From: CAVPHV01 sp963704825
GTDB taxonomy: Bacteria > Actinomycetota > Acidimicrobiia > Spongiisociales > UBA5794
Direction: 5' to 3'
DNA: 64,000 bases
Assembly (NCBI GenBank): GCA_963704825.1
Contig: CAVPHV010000014.1
Location: 434,001-498,000 of the forward strand
The notes below the pieces were generated by a model, which ran no database searches, was not told the DNA's origin, and saw only the letters and a program-made list of their open reading frames with translations. Of this stretch, positions 7,606-16,435 are shown piece by piece. The number at the start of each line of letters is the position of its first letter. Position 1 is the stretch's first letter. Both the position numbers and the translations under genes were made by a program.

Positions 7606-9651
7606 CTACGTTGCCTCTTCGTCGACCACGGGCTGCGGTTCGAGGAGGTAGGCGAGCTCGACCCGGGAGTCACCGCTGCCGAAGGCGGTGATGGTGTCGC
7701 CCCGTTCGATGATCGTATCGCCGTGGGGGATGATCACCCTGGTGCCCCGTCGAATCGACACCAACGTGGCGTCCTCCGGCCAGGTGAGTTCCTTGACCCG
7801 CTTGCCGTGGCCGTAGGAGTCGGCCATCACCGGCATTTCGTAGAAGGCGGCGCCGGGTTGGGTGCGCACCCTGGCGCGTTCGCGGTAGAGGTGGCGATCG
7901 GTAGTCGACCCGAGGGCGTGGTGGTAGGCCCGAACCACGCTCTCACGACGGAACATCCCGACGAACTGGGTCGGATCTTCGTCCGACACGACGGGCAAGC
8001 GGCCGACCCCGAGTGCCGCCATGCGGGCCAGCGCCGCAGAAACGGGCATCGAGGGAACCACGGTGATGGGGTGAGGCGTCATCATGTCCGCCACGGTGAG
8101 GTCCGGCGAAGGGCCGCCGCGGCGGGCGACGTCGCTCACGGTGAGAATACCGACCAGGTGTCTTTCATCGTCGACGACGGGCAGTCCGTGGTGGTGCGAA
8201 TCTTCGAGGATCTGCTCCACGACGTCGGCCGTTATCGTCGTATCAAGCAATATGCCCGGCCACTTCATGACCTCGCCGACCGTGACGGTGTCGAGCAAGT
8301 CGATGTCTTCACGGCGAAGCAGATGGATACCCTTGCGGCGCAGCGGCATGGTGTAGACGCTCTCGGGATGCATGCGGTCGGCCAAAAGGGTCGCCAGGGA
8401 GGTTGCCAACATCAGCGGTAGCACCAACCCATAGTCGCCGGTGATCTCGAACACGATCAGGATCGAGGTGAGGGGAGCCCGCGCCGTGGCGGCGAACATC
8501 GCTGCCATGCCGACAATGGCGAATGCTCCGGAGTCGATGGTTGAGAAGCCCCAGATCGGGCCGACCACGACGGCGAGTGCCGTGCCCAACGAGGCACCAA
8601 TGAAGAGACTCGGCATGAAGGTCCCGGCCGATCCGCCGCCCGATCTGGTGAGGGCGTTGGTCACCATCTTGGCGAGCGCAACGAGAAGGAGAACCCACCA
8701 GACCTTCTCGGTTGTCGTTGACGAGTCAAGCAACTGTGCAACGTATTCCTGTCCGGTGCCGAGGGCGTCGGGGGCGACCAGTCCGATCCCGGCGACCATC
8801 AGACCGGCCAAGACGGGCCGCACCCATCGAGGGCGGTTCTCGGTCCAGGTCTGGCTCGCCACCCGGTCGAGGATCTTGAGGAACAGCAGGGCGGAAGCGA
8901 CGGCCAGCAGTCCGAGCAAGGCATAGAGGAGGAGTTCGGCGGGCACGAGGGCCCGATGGACGGGAGCGCTCAAGATGGCGTCCTCGCCGACCAGGCTGCG
9001 GGTCGTGACCGCGGCGGCGACCGATGCGATGACCACGGCGTTGAGGTGGCGTACGGCGAAGTTGCCGAGCATAACCTCCATGGCGAAGAGCATGCCGGCG
9101 ATGGGCGCGGCGAAAGATGCCCCGATTCCGGCGCCGGCTCCCGCCGCGATCAGGCTGCGGATCTGGTCTTCCCCGAAGCGCGAGTAGCGAGCCACGGAGG
9201 ACCCGATCGTGCCTCCGATCATGGTGGCCGGACCCTCTCGACCACCCGAGCCGCCGACTCCGAGCGTGGCGATGGTGGCGCCGATCTTGGCGAAGATGGT
9301 TCTGGTCGGCAGGTAACCACCGTGCAGCGACAAACCCGTCATGGTCTCGGTGACGCCGCCGCTCTCGACCTCGTGCCCAAAGCGGCGAGCGATGAGCCAT
9401 GAGGTCGTGATTCCGATCGGCACCAGAGCGAGCAGCACCCAGCGGCCGTCCGCACCGATCCCGCTGTTCGTCAGGTCGGCGCCTTGCTCGATGCACCATT
9501 CGGTGATCGACTTCACCCAACCGATCCCGATGACGAGGAGCGCGGCAGACAGGCCCACCAGGATTCCCACGGCAAGTGAGGCCGCCAGAAAGGCGGGGGC
9601 GCCGCTCGTATTGAGGGTTTGGCGCGCTCTGGATCGCCACGATTGGCTCAT
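7606..9651 (-). CDS. ClC chloride channel/transporter with CBS pair and TrkA-C domain
   Basis: 681 residues in the inner membrane. ClC core at about residues 20-440: GSGGREGPATMIGG keeps the gating Glu of GREGP, GAGAGIGASFAAPIAGMLFAME and GGGSAGTFMPSLFIGASLG are the helix N-F region motifs. The helix D motif GSGIPE is replaced by ESGGVTE. Two CBS domains follow (around VGEVMKWPGILL and VADMMTPHPITV), then a TrkA-C-like end with a GDTITAFG element. The start is the ATG at 9651, with TACCGT 9 nt upstream. It is divergent from xseA with only 93 nt between starts. Anion type (chloride versus another halide) is not settled. Confidence 0.85.
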   Translation of the reverse strand: MSQSWRSRARQTLNTSGAPAFLAASLAVGILVGLSAALLVIGIGWVKSITEWCIEQGADLTNSGIGADGRWVLLALVPIGITTSWLIARRFGHEVESGGVTETMTGLSLHGGYLPTRTIFAKIGATIATLGVGGSGGREGPATMIGGTIGSSVARYSRFGEDQIRSLIAAGAGAGIGASFAAPIAGMLFAMEVMLGNFAVRHLNAVVIASVAAAVTTRSLVGEDAILSAPVHRALVPAELLLYALLGLLAVASALLFLKILDRVASQTWTENRPRWVRPVLAGLMVAGIGLVAPDALGTGQEYVAQLLDSSTTTEKVWWVLLLVALAKMVTNALTRSGGGSAGTFMPSLFIGASLGTALAVVVGPIWGFSTIDSGAFAIVGMAAMFAATARAPLTSILIVFEITGDYGLVLPLMLATSLATLLADRMHPESVYTMPLRRKGIHLLRREDIDLLDTVTVGEVMKWPGILLDTTITADVVEQILEDSHHHGLPVVDDERHLVGILTVSDVARRGGPSPDLTVADMMTPHPITVVPSMPVSAALARMAALGVGRLPVVSDEDPTQFVGMFRRESVVRAYHHALGSTTDRHLYRERARVRTQPGAAFYEMPVMADSYGHGKRVKELTWPEDATLVSIRRGTRVIIPHGDTIIERGDTITAFGSGDSRVELAYLLEPQPVVDEEAT

Positions 9652-9744
9652 AACGTCTGCACGGTACCTCTGATGCCGCCGTCGACAAGCATGCAGCCCA
9701 CCAGTGGTAGCGATTGCGTCACGCCGGTCGTGTACCGTCGCCGC

Positions 9745-11163
9745 ATGGAAGAGCACACCTACGCGATCGGGGAACTGTCCCAAGTGATCGGGCGTACCCT
9801 CGGTCGTGCCTTCCCCGACGAGGTATGGGTCAGAGGTGAAATCCGTGATCTGAGCCGGTCCAGGTCGGGGCATGTGTACTTCTCGCTGGTCGACCCCAGC
9901 GACGACCCGGGGGCCGTTCCGTCGGCGCTCATGCCCGTGACGCTCTTTGAGGGCGACCGCGACGCCGTTAATCGGGCGCTACTGCGGGCTGGGGCCGGGC
10001 GGATGAGCGACGGAGTGGAGGTGCGGATCCGGGGTCGGGTCAACCACTACGCGGCGCGAGGGACCGTCCAGATTCGGATGACCTGGATCGACACCGACTA
10101 CACGCTGGGACGATTGGCCGCCGAGCGGGAGCGCCTCGTTCGCACCCTGGCGAGTGAGGGATTGCTCGAGCGGAACGGGGCGCTGCCGTTCCCGATGGTC
10201 CCCCTGCGGGTCGGGTTGGTGACCAGCGTTGGCAGCGCGGCCCATGCCGACTTCATACAGGAGCTCGAATCGAGTGGTTTTGGGTTCCGCCTTGTCGTTG
10301 TGGATTCCAGGGTGCAGGGTCCCGAGGCTGAAGACTCGCTCATCTCGGCGCTGGCGGCCGTTGGTGCCGCCGGTGCCGATGTGGTTGCGATCGTGCGCGG
10401 GGGAGGTTCAGCTTCGGACTTGGCCGCCTTCGACCGCGAGGGGGTGGCTCGGGCCGTGGCGATGATGCCGATTCCGGTGGTGACCGGGATCGGGCACGAG
10501 GTCGACGAAACGGTGGTCGACCGGGTGGCGGCTCAGGCCTTCAAAACGCCGACGGCGTGTGCGGCGGCCATCGTTGCGCGGGTCGGATCGTTTCGAGATT
10601 CCGTCGATGTTGTGGCCGATCGGATTGGTGCCGCCGCAACCGCCGGAATCGCCGCAGCCGGTCGCAGTCTCCACGTGGCCTCGCTTCACCTCGGCCGCTC
10701 CGTTCGGGACCGCCTCAGCCTTGCAGCCGGCCGGCTGGAGGGGACCGATCGCAGGCTGCGGCGGGGAGCCGCGGTGCGGACGGCCGGCGGGCAGTCTGCG
10801 CTCAACGCGGTGGCGGATCGTATTGCGAGGGCCGGTCGCCACCACCTCGCCTTCGAGTCGGCAGCCCTCGACGTGGTGCGCGGCAAGCTCGCCGACGATG
10901 CCCGCCAGGCGTTGGCTGCGTCGCGCCGACGGGTGGACACCGCGGCCGATGTGGTTGCAGCTTCCGATCCGCACCGACTGCTGGCGCGGGGTTGGTCGGT
11001 GACCCGGGACGAAGCCGGCGGATTGGTGCGAACCCCACAGGCGGTTGCCGCAGGCGATGCGCTCGAGACCACAGTGGCTGGGGGGACGATAATGAGCCGG
11101 GTGGTCGCGTCGGACGACGCCAAACCACGCGCGACGAGTGGTGGCGAGGAGACAACAACGTGA
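9745..11163 (+). CDS. xseA: Exodeoxyribonuclease VII large subunit
   Basis: 472 residues. With XseB it degrades single-stranded DNA from both ends in the cytoplasm, in mismatch repair and damage processing. The OB-fold domain (YAIGELSQVIGRTL, VWVRGEIRDLSRSRSGHVYFSL) is followed by the catalytic core: VGLVTSVGSAAHADFI, DVVAIVRGGGSASDLAAFD, PVVTGIGHEVDETVVD and AFKTPTACAA. A long helical C-terminal region ends in HRLLARGWSVTRDEAG. The ATG at 9745 follows TACCGT by 6 nt (leaderless pattern). The stop overlaps the xseB GTG. Confidence 0.93.
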   Translation: MEEHTYAIGELSQVIGRTLGRAFPDEVWVRGEIRDLSRSRSGHVYFSLVDPSDDPGAVPSALMPVTLFEGDRDAVNRALLRAGAGRMSDGVEVRIRGRVNHYAARGTVQIRMTWIDTDYTLGRLAAERERLVRTLASEGLLERNGALPFPMVPLRVGLVTSVGSAAHADFIQELESSGFGFRLVVVDSRVQGPEAEDSLISALAAVGAAGADVVAIVRGGGSASDLAAFDREGVARAVAMMPIPVVTGIGHEVDETVVDRVAAQAFKTPTACAAAIVARVGSFRDSVDVVADRIGAAATAGIAAAGRSLHVASLHLGRSVRDRLSLAAGRLEGTDRRLRRGAAVRTAGGQSALNAVADRIARAGRHHLAFESAALDVVRGKLADDARQALAASRRRVDTAADVVAASDPHRLLARGWSVTRDEAGGLVRTPQAVAAGDALETTVAGGTIMSRVVASDDAKPRATSGGEETTT

Positions 11164-11387
11164 CCGAAAAGAACACCAGTCCCGGCTACGCGGCCGCAAT
11201 GGCGGAGTTGGAGGAGATCCTCGAGCAGATCGAGGGTGATGAAGTCGATGTCGACGCTCTGTCTGTTCTCGTCACCCGCGCCGTCGAGCTGATTCGTTTC
11301 TGTCGAACCCGGATCGATGCCACCCGTTTGGAGGTCGAGACGGTGATCGCAGCACTTGACGAGCCGGGTGGCGATGAGCCCGGGTAG
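11160..11387 (+). CDS. xseB: Exodeoxyribonuclease VII small subunit
   Basis: 75 residues, normal for XseB. GTG start at 11160 overlaps the xseA stop (GTGA), so translation is coupled. The family pattern is clear: Y-AAMAELEEILEQIEGDEVDVD, then ALSVLVTRAVELIRFCRTRI, a two-helix hairpin that binds the large-subunit C-terminal helices. The C-terminus is acidic. Confidence 0.92.
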   Translation: MTEKNTSPGYAAAMAELEEILEQIEGDEVDVDALSVLVTRAVELIRFCRTRIDATRLEVETVIAALDEPGGDEPG

Positions 11388-11433
11388 GTTTGCCAGACAG
11401 GTTTTGTGACCGTGACCGCTCGAGAGGATGCTG

Positions 11434-11865
11434 ATGGATACACCAGACACCACCACCACGCATACGACGGCTCGTTTTGGGTTCTTTCCCTTCGTGGTCG
11501 CCGATCAGGTTGAGGTTCGCCAAGCCGGTATCACCGCAGCCATCAGCGGCGGCGACTACACCGTTCAGCAAGGCGGGACTCAGTTTGCCCTGGTCGGCGG
11601 CTCGCTCTCGATCACCCAGGGAGGTTCCCAGGCCCTGATCATCGGCGGCGACGCCACCATCACCCAAGGCGGTGCGCTGGCAATGATCAGCCGGTCGGTC
11701 AAGGTCGACCACGGGATCGTTGGGTTCCTGCTCGCCCCCAAAGCGGAACTGGAGGATTCCACCGTCGTCTTCACGCCCCAGGCCGCGGCGGCGCTCGGTG
11801 GGGCGATGGCGCTCGGGATGGGCGTGGTCGCCTGGCTGCTGAGACGCCGTTCTCGCTCCGGCTGA
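11434..11865 (+). CDS. Small tail-anchored protein with three solenoid-like repeats
   Basis: 143 residues from the ATG at 11434; GAGAGGA lies 7 nt upstream, which favours it over the ATG at 11428. Residues 33-84 hold three tandem units of about 16 residues with the pattern hhGGxxxITQGGxxxh: SGGDYTVQQGGTQF, VGGSLSITQGGSQAL and IGGDATITQGGALAM. This resembles a small beta-solenoid such as bactofilin, though I cannot confirm homology. A hydrophobic helix (about 115-136) followed by RRRSRSG suggests a C-terminal membrane anchor with the repeats in the cytoplasm. It follows xseB by 46 nt and may share its transcript. Confidence 0.65.
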   Translation: MDTPDTTTTHTTARFGFFPFVVADQVEVRQAGITAAISGGDYTVQQGGTQFALVGGSLSITQGGSQALIIGGDATITQGGALAMISRSVKVDHGIVGFLLAPKAELEDSTVVFTPQAAAALGGAMALGMGVVAWLLRRRSRSG

Positions 11866-12074
11866 CCGGCCCAGCGCGCCCGGCGCTGCGGGCGAAGGTC
11901 CGCAAGCGGTTGGGCGGGTTCAAAGCCCAACTCGAGGGTTGACCTCGTGAGCCTGCTGTGCACTCCGAAAACCGCGAACCCTCGCCAGTCATGGGGTGGC
12001 GATGACGCCTGCGACATCGCACAAGCACCCTGTGCTTCGTATTACGGTTGCTGCCAGCCTGAACAGGAGGAAGA

Positions 12075-12761
12075 TTGACGGAGGAGACCTACGACAGGGA
12101 ACTCGCACGGGTCATAGACCACACGCTGCTCAGGACGGACGCGAAGAAGGAGGATTTCGACCGCGTGTGCCAGGAAGCGAAGCGATACCACTTCAGGTCG
12201 GTTTGCGTCTTCTCGGGCGATGTCGAGTACGTGGCAAAGAGGCTCGAGGGGTCGGACGTGATTCCCATAGCTGTCGTGGGCTTTCCGCACGGCCAGATGA
12301 CACCGGTCGCCAAGGCCTTTGAGGCTCATGATGCCATCACGAACCGCGGCGCTCAGGAGATCGACATGGTGATCCACGTCAGTGCGATCAAGAGCAAGCA
12401 TTACATCCTGGTCTTCGAGGACATCCAGCAGGTGGTCAAGGCCTGCGGAGAGATACCTGTCAAGGTCATCATTGAGACCGCACTCCTCACGGACACGGAG
12501 AAGATCGCCGCATGCGTCCTTGCGAAGACCGCAGGAGCGCGCTTCATCAAGACGTCCACGGGCAAGGAGGAGGGTGGAGCGACGGTCGAGGATGTTCGGC
12601 TCATGCGCGAGGTCGTCGGCGACGAGGTCCTCATCAAGGCCAGCGGCGGTGTCAACTCGAGGGAGTTCGCCTATGAACTCATCGAGGCCGGTGCCGACCG
12701 CATCGGCACGAGCAACTCGGTGGCACTCGTGACGGGGAGAACAGCCGAAGGCGGATACTGA
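12075..12761 (+). CDS. deoC: Deoxyribose-phosphate aldolase
   Basis: 228 residues. It splits 2-deoxyribose-5-phosphate into glyceraldehyde-3-phosphate and acetaldehyde in deoxynucleoside breakdown. The class I aldolase site is complete: Asp97 in EIDMVIHV, Schiff-base Lys159 in RFIKTSTGK, and Lys188 in LIKASGGV. TTG start at 12075, with GGAGGA ending 4 nt before it. The 209 nt upstream (11866-12074) hold a weak hairpin at 11909-11931 and no gene. No other deo gene is near. The coding uses ATA and AGG codons more than neighbours and is Lys-rich, so recent transfer is possible. Confidence 0.92.
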   Translation: MTEETYDRELARVIDHTLLRTDAKKEDFDRVCQEAKRYHFRSVCVFSGDVEYVAKRLEGSDVIPIAVVGFPHGQMTPVAKAFEAHDAITNRGAQEIDMVIHVSAIKSKHYILVFEDIQQVVKACGEIPVKVIIETALLTDTEKIAACVLAKTAGARFIKTSTGKEEGGATVEDVRLMREVVGDEVLIKASGGVNSREFAYELIEAGADRIGTSNSVALVTGRTAEGGY

Positions 12762-12880
12762 CCGCCCCACATCGGGAATGGTGGATCTGGTTGTTGGCCT
12801 GAAGTTGGATATCCCAGTGGGCCGGCGGGCCGTTCGATCGATCCGGCTCTGGCGTGACGTGGTATCGCTACGCTGGCCAA

Positions 12881-14590
12881 ATGCCTGATCTCGGATTTGA
12901 GCCGCGGGTCGATCCCGATACCGGCGAGCGCTACCTCGCCGTGTCGGTTCGCGGGGCCGGCTTGCTCAAGTCGCCGCTGCTCAACAAAGGCACCGGGTTC
13001 TCGACCGAGGAACGCGAGCAGTTCGGCCTGAGGGGCTTGCTGCCCGATCACGTTTCGACGATCGATGAGCAGCTCCTGCGGGTTCGGGATCAATTCGATC
13101 GCAAGGAATCCGAACTGTCGAAGAACGTCTACCTCAACGGCTTGCTCGATCGCAACGAGACGCTCTTCTACCGCTTCATCGTCGAGAACCTGGAAGAGGT
13201 CGTCCCGATCATCTACACCCCGACGGTCGCCTACGCCTGTCGACATTGGAGCCGCATCTTCCGGCGGGCACGCGGCATCTACATTTCACCTCGAGACCGC
13301 GGCCTCATGGCGACGGCGTTGCGCAGTAGGGCCAAAATGCCGAATCCGGTGATTGTGGTCACCGACAACGAACGGATCCTTGGAATCGGAGACCAAGGAG
13401 CCGGCGGGATGGGGATACCGATCGGCAAGTTGGCGTTGTACTCGGCGGCGGCGGGTATCCATCCCGGCCGCCTGATCCCGGTGTCGCTCGACGTCGGTAC
13501 TTCCAATGATGAACTGCGGTCCGATCCTCTCTACCTCGGCTATCGCCACGAACGGCTCCGCGGTGAGGAGTACGACTCGTTCATCGCCGAGTTCGTCGCC
13601 GCAGTGCGCACGACCCATCCGGACGCGCTGCTGCAATGGGAGGACTTTGCCAACCGGACGAGCTTCAGGAACCTCGACACCTATCGCGAGGTCTTGCCTT
13701 CGTTCAACGACGACATTCAGGGCACCGCCGCCATCGGCGTTGCCGGCATCATGGCCGCCAGTCGGTACCTCGGCCGTCGTCTGACCGACCATCGAGTCGT
13801 CATTGTTGGCGCCGGTTCTGCCGGCATCGGGATCCGTGACCTCATTGCTGCCGCCCTGCGGGCTGAAGGCGCCTCTGATGACGACATCGGTTCGCGGCTC
13901 TTCGTCCTCGACAGCCGAGGATTGATCGTCGAGGGCAGGCCGGACCTCACCCCGACCAAGCAGCGGCTCGCGGTGCCCCGCGCCGTTACCGCGGAGTGGC
14001 AGATTGCCGACGACCCGATCGGTCTCACCGACGTCGTGCGCAACACCCACGCCACGGTGCTCATCGGTGTGAGCGGCGTTGCCGGCGTATTCACCCAGCA
14101 AGTCATTTCCCGTATGGCTCGCTACGCGGAGCGCCCAATCATCATGCCGCTTTCGAATCCGACCAGCCATGCCGAGTGCACCCCGGAGGACGCACTCTGG
14201 TGGACGGCGGGCCGTGCTCTGGTGGCGACCGGAAGCCCGTTTCCGGCGGTGCATCACCGCAATCTGACGCATCAGATCGGACAAGCCAACAACGTGTTTG
14301 TGTTCCCCGGAGTTGGCCTCGGTGCCCTCACTGTAGGAGCCACGGTGATCACCGACGGCATGTTCCTGGCGGCGGCTCGCGCCTTGGCGGGCACCGTCGG
14401 CGACGACTTGGTTGAGTGCGGGCAGATCTTCCCCTCGATCACCTCGGTCCAGGCCGTGTCGCACACGGTGGCCAAGGCCGTCGCCGAAGCTGCGATCGCA
14501 GAAGGGGTCGCCCCGCCAATGGCGGACATCGACGCCGCCCTCGAAGCGGCGAACTGGCAACCAAGCTATCTCCCGTACCGGCCCGCATGA
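12881..14590 (+). CDS. Malate dehydrogenase (oxaloacetate-decarboxylating), malic enzyme
   Basis: 569 residues, the long MaeA/SfcA-type. It converts malate to pyruvate and CO2 with NAD(P) reduction. Visible: NKGTGFSTEEREQFGLRGLL near the N-terminus, YTPTVAYAC, VVTDNERILGIGDQGAGGM, WEDFANRTSFRNLD, FNDDIQGTAA with metal ligands, and the Rossmann loop VIVGAGSAGIGI. The MIPLSNPT segment (here IMPLSNPTSHAE) is also typical. ATG at 12881, with TACGCT 6 nt upstream and no Shine-Dalgarno. The stop overlaps the next gene as ATGA. Cofactor choice is not decided from sequence; the family usually uses NAD. Confidence 0.92.
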   Translation: MPDLGFEPRVDPDTGERYLAVSVRGAGLLKSPLLNKGTGFSTEEREQFGLRGLLPDHVSTIDEQLLRVRDQFDRKESELSKNVYLNGLLDRNETLFYRFIVENLEEVVPIIYTPTVAYACRHWSRIFRRARGIYISPRDRGLMATALRSRAKMPNPVIVVTDNERILGIGDQGAGGMGIPIGKLALYSAAAGIHPGRLIPVSLDVGTSNDELRSDPLYLGYRHERLRGEEYDSFIAEFVAAVRTTHPDALLQWEDFANRTSFRNLDTYREVLPSFNDDIQGTAAIGVAGIMAASRYLGRRLTDHRVVIVGAGSAGIGIRDLIAAALRAEGASDDDIGSRLFVLDSRGLIVEGRPDLTPTKQRLAVPRAVTAEWQIADDPIGLTDVVRNTHATVLIGVSGVAGVFTQQVISRMARYAERPIIMPLSNPTSHAECTPEDALWWTAGRALVATGSPFPAVHHRNLTHQIGQANNVFVFPGVGLGALTVGATVITDGMFLAAARALAGTVGDDLVECGQIFPSITSVQAVSHTVAKAVAEAAIAEGVAPPMADIDAALEAANWQPSYLPYRPA

Positions 14591-16044
14591 CCGACCTCGA
14601 GATCCCGCACCCTTCGCTACCCCGAGGCATCTGGGTCAACCGGACCCTGAACCTGCGCTCGATCCGGGCGATCGGGTACGACATGGACTACACGCTGGTG
14701 CACTATCGACCTGCAGCGTGGGAAGCTCGCGCCTTCGATCACGGCAAGGATGGGTTGGCCGCCCTCGGCTGGCCGGTCGACGGGTTCTCATTCGACCCGA
14801 GCGAGGTCATCCGTGGTCTCGTAATGGACATGGAGCTGGGAAACCTGGTGAAGGCGACTCGGTTCGGTTGGGTCATTCGGGCGGCGCATGGAACCAAGGT
14901 CCTCGATTACGACGAGCTGCGCTCGGCCTACGCGGAGACCATGGTCGATCTGGGCGAGGACCGCTTCGAGTTCATGAACACCCTGTTCTCGTTGTCGGAG
15001 GCCAGCTTGTTCGCCCAGGCGGTTGATTTGCTCGATGCCGGCGGCATTCCGGGGACTCTCGGATACGCCGAGGTGTACTACGCGGTGCGCGACGCGATCG
15101 ACTCTGCGCACCAGGAGGGAATGCTCAAGGAAGAGATCCTGGCCGACCCCGCCCGGTTCATCGACCTGGACGAGGACATCGTGCTGGCGTTGCGCGACCA
15201 GCAGAACGCCGGCAAACGGTTGATGTTGGTGACGAACTCCGATTGGGAGTACGCCCAGCAGATCATGGAGTACTCCTTCGACCGATTCCTCCCTGCCGGC
15301 GAGTCGTGGCGGGCGCTGTTCGATACGGTCATTGTGTCGGCGGCCAAGCCGGAGTTCTTCACGTCGAACAATCCGCTCTACAAAGTGGTCGATGAGGAGA
15401 ACGCGCTGCTGGCGCCGCACCGGGGCCCGATCGAGCCTGGGGAGGTGTTCTTCGGCGGGAACGCCCGCTTGGTCGAGAACAGCCTGGGGCTTTCAGGCGA
15501 CGAGATTCTCTACGTCGGGGACCACCTTTTTGGCGATGTGCACTTCTCGAAGGCCCTCCTCCGCTGGCGCACAGCGCTCATCCTGCGTGAGTTGGAGAGC
15601 GAGGTCGAGGCGCTGGTCGATTTCCTGCCGCAGCAGGAGGAGCTCGACACCCTGATGGCGCGCAAAGCCGAACTCGAAGCGCAGGTCGCAGCGCTGCGCG
15701 TGGCCGCCCAGCGCAGCCGACTCGGATACGCGCCGCCGGCGGTGACGGTGCCGGATCCGGCCGTAGCGCTCGTAGAGTTGCGAGGTGAGTTGGCGCGGCT
15801 CGACGAGCTGATCTCGCCGCTCGCCATCGCCGCCGGCCAAATCCGCAATGAAGCTTGGGGGCCGTTGATGCGAGCCGGTCAGGACAAGAGCCTCTTTGCC
15901 CGCCAAGTCGAGCGCTACGCCGACGTGTACACGTCGAGGGTGTCCAACCTGCTCTACCCGAGCCCCTTCGCGATGCTGCGCGCCTCGCGGTTGGATCTGC
16001 CCCACGATCCCCATTTCTCCCACTCCCCGTTCTTGCGTGGCTGA
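14587..16044 (+). CDS. HAD-IG family 5'-nucleotidase (cN-II-like)
   Basis: 485 residues. HAD phosphatase that likely removes phosphate from purine nucleotides. Motif I is DMDYTLVHY (residues 35-43) with both catalytic Asp; motif II is LMLVTNSDWEY; motif III/IV is GDEILYVGDHLFGDV. The C-terminal part has a heptad-rich helix (about 340-380). The ATG at 14587 overlaps the malic enzyme stop. The last codons CGT GGC TGA are part of a dispersed 48-bp palindromic element, so the protein end FLRG and its stop codon come from the repeat. Confidence 0.85.
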   Translation: MTDLEIPHPSLPRGIWVNRTLNLRSIRAIGYDMDYTLVHYRPAAWEARAFDHGKDGLAALGWPVDGFSFDPSEVIRGLVMDMELGNLVKATRFGWVIRAAHGTKVLDYDELRSAYAETMVDLGEDRFEFMNTLFSLSEASLFAQAVDLLDAGGIPGTLGYAEVYYAVRDAIDSAHQEGMLKEEILADPARFIDLDEDIVLALRDQQNAGKRLMLVTNSDWEYAQQIMEYSFDRFLPAGESWRALFDTVIVSAAKPEFFTSNNPLYKVVDEENALLAPHRGPIEPGEVFFGGNARLVENSLGLSGDEILYVGDHLFGDVHFSKALLRWRTALILRELESEVEALVDFLPQQEELDTLMARKAELEAQVAALRVAAQRSRLGYAPPAVTVPDPAVALVELRGELARLDELISPLAIAAGQIRNEAWGPLMRAGQDKSLFARQVERYADVYTSRVSNLLYPSPFAMLRASRLDLPHDPHFSHSPFLRG

Positions 16045-16077
16045 CGTACCAAAAACCGCGCCTCAGCCACGCCGGAA
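16030..16077. repeat. 48-bp palindromic element, copy 1
   Basis: Arms GCGTGGCTGA (16035-16044) and TCAGCCACGC (16063-16072) pair perfectly around an A-rich loop. It overlaps the last codons and the stop of the nucleotidase gene. Aligns without gaps to three other copies at 48775, 50612 and 51238. Confidence 0.8.
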
Positions 16078-16122
16078 GCGGATATGCTCCGGCGTCAGCG
16101 GAAGCCACGGGAGCGGTTGACC

Positions 16123-16431
16123 ATGAAGGAAGCTTTGGAGATCTACGACCGCTGGTCGGCTGAGGGCAAACAGGTTGCGGTGGCCACGGTCGTGCGGGTC
16201 AAGGGCTCGGCACCCCGGCCTGAGGGCGCCAAGTTCCTGGTCTCGTCGGCCGGTGACATGGCAGGGTCGGTGAGCGGTGGCTGCGTCGAAAACGACGTGT
16301 TCGAGCACGCGCAGCAAGTTTTGGCAACCGGTGAGCCCAAGCTCGTCACCTACGGAATCGCCGACGACGAGGCCTTCGAGGTTGGCCTGACCTGCGGTGG
16401 GACCATCTCGGTTTTTGTGGAGAAGTGGTGA
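16123..16431 (+). CDS. XdhC/CoxI family protein, N-terminal half
   Basis: 102 residues matching the XdhC_CoxI N-terminal domain: KQVAVATVVRVKGSAPRPEG with the Ser-Ala-Pro-Arg signature, GDMAGSVSGGCVENDV with the conserved Gly-Gly-Cys, and VGLTCGGTISVFVE with a second conserved Cys. In XdhC proteins these elements bind and protect molybdenum cofactor before insertion into xanthine-dehydrogenase-type enzymes. ATG at 16123 with GGGAGCGG upstream. The companion C-terminal domain is a separate gene starting 4 nt after this stop. Confidence 0.85.
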   Translation: MKEALEIYDRWSAEGKQVAVATVVRVKGSAPRPEGAKFLVSSAGDMAGSVSGGCVENDVFEHAQQVLATGEPKLVTYGIADDEAFEVGLTCGGTISVFVEKW

Positions 16432-16435
16432 CGCC

